Assembly (NCBI GenBank): GCA_030604405.1
Contig: JAUVVY010000002.1
Span: 1 to 64,000, forward strand
From: a bacterium
Lineage (GTDB): Bacteria; Armatimonadota; Zipacnadia; Zipacnadales; UBA11051
Length of the DNA stretch: 64,000 bases
Reading direction: 5' to 3'
Program-made: the position numbers and the translations under genes
Shown: positions 60,872-64,000 of the stretch, piece by piece
Position numbering within the stretch: position 1 is the first letter of the stretch
Layout of the letters: the number at the start of each line of letters is the position of its first letter
The notes under the pieces: generated by a model
The model's input: the letters and a program-made list of their open reading frames with translations, nothing else
What the model was told of the DNA's origin: nothing
Databases searched by the model: none

Positions 60872-61822
60872 TTGGCCCATAAAGCTGATCTCAAAGTCTC
60901 TGTGGTCATACCGATTTACGATGAAGAGGAATGTATTGACATCCTCTACGACCGACTGACGGCGGCTCTGGGCGAGTTGGAAGCTGATTATGAGATCATC
61001 TTCGTCAACGATGGCAGCCACGATGCGTCGCTTGACATGCTCACGGCTCTGCACCAAACGGACGCCCGCGTCGTGGTCGTTAATCTCTCGCGCAACTTCG
61101 GGCACCAGCCGGCCATTTCAGCCGGCCTGGCCGAGGCGAATGGCGACTGTGTCGTCATTATGGACGGAGACCTGCAGGACCCGCCTGAGGTCATACCTGA
61201 TTTGGTCGCAAAGTGGCGCCAGGGCAACATGGTAGTCCTGGCATATCGCCGCAGCCGTCGAGAGGGCTTTCTTCGCCAGCGGCTTTACTGGCTCTTCTAC
61301 ACGCTGCTGGGAACGGTCAGCGACTATCCGATCCCCCTGGACGCCGGCGTATTCGGCCTGATTGACCGCCGCGTCGCTGACCAGTTGCGGAATCTTTCCG
61401 AACACAATCGCTTTCTGCCAGGCCTGCGGGCATGGATCGGCTTTTCACAGGCAGTGGTGCCCTATGACCGCGAAGAGCGGGTCGCCGGCAGGCCGAAACA
61501 AAGTCTCGTCAGGCTCACCAGATACGCACTGGACGCCGTATTCAGCTTCAGCTATAAGCCGCTGCGCCTCAGCCTTGCAGCCGGCCTGGTGATAAGTGGC
61601 GTGTGCTTCTTGTATGCGGTAGTGCTGGTGATCAAGCGCCTTGTGGGCATTGATGTGGTTCCGGGTTTTACGACACCGACTGTTGCCATTCTATTTCTGG
61701 GCGGAGTGCAATTGATCAGCATTGGCATCCTGGGCGAGTACATCGGTCGGGTGTACGACGAGGTGAAGGCCCGGCCACTTTACATAGTATCGGAGATATT
61801 GCGCAAAGGCGAAGAGAGCTAG
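60872..61822 (+). CDS. Membrane-bound family 2 glycosyltransferase (polyprenyl-phosphate type)
   Basis: 316 residues from TTG 60872, which has GGGAGGG 8 bases upstream; a longer TTG reading from 60824 is less likely. GT-A fold: SVVIPIYDEEECIDILYDRL, then VNDGSHDASLDML, then RNFGHQPAISAGLAEANGD and the metal site MDGDLQDPPEVIP. The C-terminal two helices (LAAGLVISGVCFLYAVVLVIKRLVG and VAILFLGGVQLISIGILGEYIGRVYDEVKARPLYIV) are typical of GtrB/ArnC/DPM1-like enzymes that load sugars on undecaprenyl or dolichyl phosphate. The following lipid A genes suggest an envelope glycan role. Confidence 0.9.
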   Translation: MAHKADLKVSVVIPIYDEEECIDILYDRLTAALGELEADYEIIFVNDGSHDASLDMLTALHQTDARVVVVNLSRNFGHQPAISAGLAEANGDCVVIMDGDLQDPPEVIPDLVAKWRQGNMVVLAYRRSRREGFLRQRLYWLFYTLLGTVSDYPIPLDAGVFGLIDRRVADQLRNLSEHNRFLPGLRAWIGFSQAVVPYDREERVAGRPKQSLVRLTRYALDAVFSFSYKPLRLSLAAGLVISGVCFLYAVVLVIKRLVGIDVVPGFTTPTVAILFLGGVQLISIGILGEYIGRVYDEVKARPLYIVSEILRKGEES

Positions 61823-61858
61823 GTTTGGCGCGCCAGGATTTTCTCTGTGCGGGCCTGT

Positions 61859-61888
61859 TTGACACCGCTATTGGCGCTTTGCTATAAT
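61859..61888 (+). promoter_or_regulatory. Strong sigma-70 promoter for fabZ-lpxA-lpxB
   Basis: A perfect TTGACA at 61859-61864 and a perfect TATAAT at 61883-61888 are spaced by 18 bases. The mRNA leader before fabZ would be about 140 bases. Confidence 0.85.
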
Positions 61889-62030
61889 CGCCGCGCCCGC
61901 ATTTGTAGCCGGCCAGTGTGTCCGAGCTTAGCACATGACGGCATAGAGCCGACCTTTTCCAAGCGAGCGCTTTGCACCATTTTGGCTATGTCCTTGGGCA
62001 AAAAGGCCATTCTTGGAGGAACATAATCCG

Positions 62031-62459
62031 ATGATGGACATCAAAGAAATACAGGAGATACTGCCGCACCGGTATCCGTTTCTGCTCATAGATCGCGTTA
62101 TCGAAGTGGAACCCGGTAAGCGGGCGGTCGCGATCAAGAACGTGACCTTCAACGAACCGCAATTCACCGGCCACTGGCCGGGGAACCCGATGATGCCGGG
62201 CGTGTTGGTACTGGAAGCGATGGCGCAGACCGGTGGCATCATGCTCCTGACGGCTATCGGGGACTCCGGGAGAAACGCTCTGTTCGGCGGACTGGACAAT
62301 GTGCGGTTCCGCCGCCAGGTGATTCCGGGGGATCAACTGCGCCTGGAGGCCACCATCATCAGGCGCAAGAGCGACGTCGGCAAGGTGCGTGTCGTAGCCA
62401 CAGTAGATGGTGAGGTAGCCGCTGAGGGAGAATTCTTGTTCGCCCTGGTTGACAGGTAA
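62031..62459 (+). CDS. fabZ: 3-hydroxyacyl-ACP dehydratase FabZ
   Basis: 142 residues from ATG 62031 (or 62034); GGAGGA is at 62015-62020. A TTG upstream at 62013 overlaps the Shine-Dalgarno and is rejected. Hot-dog-fold motifs are complete: LPHRYPFLLIDRV, NEPQFTGHWPGNPMMPG with the catalytic His, and VLVLEAMAQTGG with the catalytic Glu. FabZ dehydrates 3-hydroxyacyl-ACP in fatty-acid synthesis and competes with LpxA for hydroxyacyl-ACP, which explains its place before lpxA. Length and sequence are canonical. Confidence 0.97.
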   Translation: MMDIKEIQEILPHRYPFLLIDRVIEVEPGKRAVAIKNVTFNEPQFTGHWPGNPMMPGVLVLEAMAQTGGIMLLTAIGDSGRNALFGGLDNVRFRRQVIPGDQLRLEATIIRRKSDVGKVRVVATVDGEVAAEGEFLFALVDR

Positions 62460-62497
62460 TAGCGGGCATCAAATCAGTCGAGGCAGAGAGCAGCTAT

Positions 62498-63286
62498 ATG
62501 AACATTGATCCAACGGCGATTGTTGACCAACAAGCCGAGCTGGGTAGCGGGGTGAAGGTCAAAGCATTTACCATAATCGAGGCTGAGGTTGAGGTCGGGG
62601 ACGGATGCGTTGTCGGCCCGCACGCTGTAATTCGCACCGGCACCATTGTTGGGGAGAATACGCACGTCCATACCGGCGCTGTCCTGGGTGAACCACCTCA
62701 GGACGCCAAGTACCAGGGGGAACCGACCAAGCTCATCATCGGACGCAACAATACCATCCGTGAGTATGTGACCGTACACAGGGCCTCCGGCGAGGGCACC
62801 GAGACGGTGCTGGGCGATGACAACATGTTGATGGCGTACTCCCATCTCGGTCACAACTGCCGGATCGGTAACGGAACTCTGATAGCTAACTCGGCAGCGT
62901 TAGGCGGGCATTGTGTCGTCGAGGATTTCGTGAATATCGGCGGCCTGGTTGGAATGCACCAGTATGTGACCGTCGGCATGATGGCGATGGTGGGAGGGAT
63001 GTCGCGCATCGTTGGCGATGTGCCTCCCTATATGATGGTGGAGGGTAACCCGGCTGAGCCACGCGGACTGAACTGGCGAGGGCTGGCGCGGCACGGCGTG
63101 TCTGAGGAAGATCGCGCCGAACTCAAGAGGGCTTACCGATTCCTGTACCGCTCGGAATACAACATCAGCGACGCTCTAGCGGTCATTGAGAGGGAGCTCA
63201 GAGAGACAGAGCAAGTCGTGTATATCGCCGAATTTCTCCGCCGCGTGGACGCCGGCTACGCCGGCCGACAGATTGATCCCCACTAA
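62498..63286 (+). CDS. lpxA: Acyl-ACP--UDP-N-acetylglucosamine O-acyltransferase LpxA
   Basis: 262 residues. Left-handed parallel beta-helix built from hexapeptide repeats (from IDPTAIVDQQAELGSGVKVKAFTIIE onward), with IREYVTVHRAS and MLMAYSHLGHNCRIGNG carrying the catalytic His, then the helical C-terminal domain (ELKRAYRFLYRSEYNISDALAVIERE). LpxA performs the first step of lipid A synthesis in the cytoplasm. Its presence supports a lipopolysaccharide-type outer membrane. It starts 39 bases after fabZ. Confidence 0.97.
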   Translation: MNIDPTAIVDQQAELGSGVKVKAFTIIEAEVEVGDGCVVGPHAVIRTGTIVGENTHVHTGAVLGEPPQDAKYQGEPTKLIIGRNNTIREYVTVHRASGEGTETVLGDDNMLMAYSHLGHNCRIGNGTLIANSAALGGHCVVEDFVNIGGLVGMHQYVTVGMMAMVGGMSRIVGDVPPYMMVEGNPAEPRGLNWRGLARHGVSEEDRAELKRAYRFLYRSEYNISDALAVIERELRETEQVVYIAEFLRRVDAGYAGRQIDPH

Positions 63287-63312
63287 CCTGCCGGCTCACC
63301 TGGAGAACCCCG

Positions 63313-64000
63313 ATGAAGGACCGCTCGCAGGTTTTCATTGTTACCGGTGAGCCGTCCGGTGACCTGCACGCGTCTTTGCTGTCCGAAGAGTTGCGGCTGG
63401 CCGGTAATGTCGCCATCACAGCGGTCGGCGGAGCCAGGTTGAAGACCGTCGGGGCCGACATATTCATAGACAGCAGCCGCTGGGGTGCAGTCGGCATACC
63501 GGACGTACTGCGTAAGTACCCTACGTACTGGCTAGGGTTGCGTAGAGTTGTCGCCAGGTTGCTTGCACAGCCGCCCGATCTACTGGTACTGGTGGATTTC
63601 GGCGCCTTCAACATGCGGCTGCTCAAACGTCTGGGCGCCGAACGCAGGCCGAAGTCTTTCTATTTTTTCCCGCCCGGTTCCTGGGGCCGCAACCCGCGCG
63701 ACTTCTCGGACATGGTGCAGCTCACCGACTGTGTCGCCACCCCCTTTCCCTGGTCAGAACAGATCCTGCGCCAACAGGGCGTAAATGCGCATTTCGTCGG
63801 CCATCCGGTCATAGACCGCGTCAAGCCTGCAGAGGACGTTGGGGCGCTGCGCAGGGAGTTGGGGGTTCCTGAAGAGGCTTTCTGCCTCGGGCTGCTGCCG
63901 GGCTCGCGGCTAATCGAGCGACGCCTACTCGGTCCGCAGATGATTGGAACAGCGGCCCGCCTCAGGCGGCGGTATCCGGAGTTGCACTCGCTCTTTTCGC
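63313..64000 (+). CDS. lpxB: Lipid-A-disaccharide synthase-like protein LpxB (partial, cut by the window end)
   Basis: At least 229 residues are visible from ATG 63313 (GGAG upstream). The frame is open to the last base. Motifs: FIVTGEPSGDLHASLL, AVGGARLKTVGADIF, LLVLVDFGAFNMRLLK, FVGHPVIDRVKPAEDVGALRRELG and LGLLPGSRLIERR. All occur in LpxB in this order. The segment that in typical LpxB reads Y-x-S-P-x-x-W-A-W is here FFPPGSWGRNPRD, a departure that may reflect a divergent subfamily. LpxB joins UDP-diacylglucosamine and lipid X. Confidence 0.9.
   Translation, partial: MKDRSQVFIVTGEPSGDLHASLLSEELRLAGNVAITAVGGARLKTVGADIFIDSSRWGAVGIPDVLRKYPTYWLGLRRVVARLLAQPPDLLVLVDFGAFNMRLLKRLGAERRPKSFYFFPPGSWGRNPRDFSDMVQLTDCVATPFPWSEQILRQQGVNAHFVGHPVIDRVKPAEDVGALRRELGVPEEAFCLGLLPGSRLIERRLLGPQMIGTAARLRRRYPELHSLFS

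Noticed and set aside
1-64000. CRISPR arrays, rRNA genes and complete IS transposases
   Set aside because: No regular direct repeats with spacers, no rRNA sequence and no transposase were seen.

Overview
The window looks like chromosomal DNA of a GC-rich, Gram-negative-type (diderm) bacterium. It carries fabZ-lpxA-lpxB for lipid A, an HlyD/ABC/FtsX-type export system and many secreted proteins. Three genes encode 'H-x9-DG' proteins, a family typical of Planctomycetes, Lentisphaerae and Armatimonadota. Together with heparinase-type polysaccharide lyases, M55 D-aminopeptidases, UroD-like, Gfo/Idh/MocA and DegT-type enzymes this suggests an uncultured Armatimonadota- or PVC-like heterotroph. That placement is inference from gene content only. 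Alternative starts (TTG, GTG) with good Shine-Dalgarno sequences are frequent.

0-9.3 kb: a repeat-bearing edge, an MFS transporter, a carbohydrate-binding secreted protein beside a heparinase II/III-type lyase (minus strand), a UroD-like protein followed by a MITE-like insertion, a secreted repeat protein and rubrerythrin. 9.3-12.6 kb: a minus-strand run of Gfo/Idh/MocA oxidoreductase, two paralogous 4-TM proteins and a sugar isomerase/epimerase. 12.7-21.1 kb: a minus-strand envelope block with a TPR protein, a membrane-fusion-like protein fused to a papain-like domain, three H-x9-DG proteins, a multi-TM protein and a membrane-anchored methyltransferase.

21.3-26.6 kb is a genomic island in the 3' end of tRNA-Leu(TAA). 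Three modules lie one after another, each closed by a copy of the tRNA-Leu end. Module 1 holds two membrane proteins and a membrane-anchored TIR protein between 47-bp direct repeats. Module 2 holds an M23-like lipoprotein. Module 3 holds a tyrosine integrase, a RusA-like nuclease and a duplicated, truncated lipoprotein start. Module 1 is the best candidate here for an undescribed, possibly anti-phage, system.

26.6-43.6 kb: a YfhO-type membrane protein, an HD-domain protein, an unknown protein, a CocE/NonD hydrolase, a 1471-residue secreted lyase with a beta-propeller, a FecR protein beside a CHASE2-adenylyl cyclase broken by an in-frame TAA, a class III aminotransferase and two tandem M55 D-aminopeptidases. 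43.7-50.2 kb: a MacAB/Dev-like HlyD-ATPase-permease operon and two paralogous secreted proteins. 50.5-55.9 kb: four closely related DegT/DnrJ/EryC1 aminotransferases in tandem with a shared terminator. 56.0-60.6 kb: a minus-strand cluster of secreted von Willebrand A proteins, one fused to a zinc phospholipase C-like domain and one carrying only the C-terminal half of a VWA domain. 60.9-64.0 kb: a GT2 glycosyltransferase, then a strong sigma-70 promoter driving fabZ-lpxA-lpxB, with lpxB cut by the window edge.
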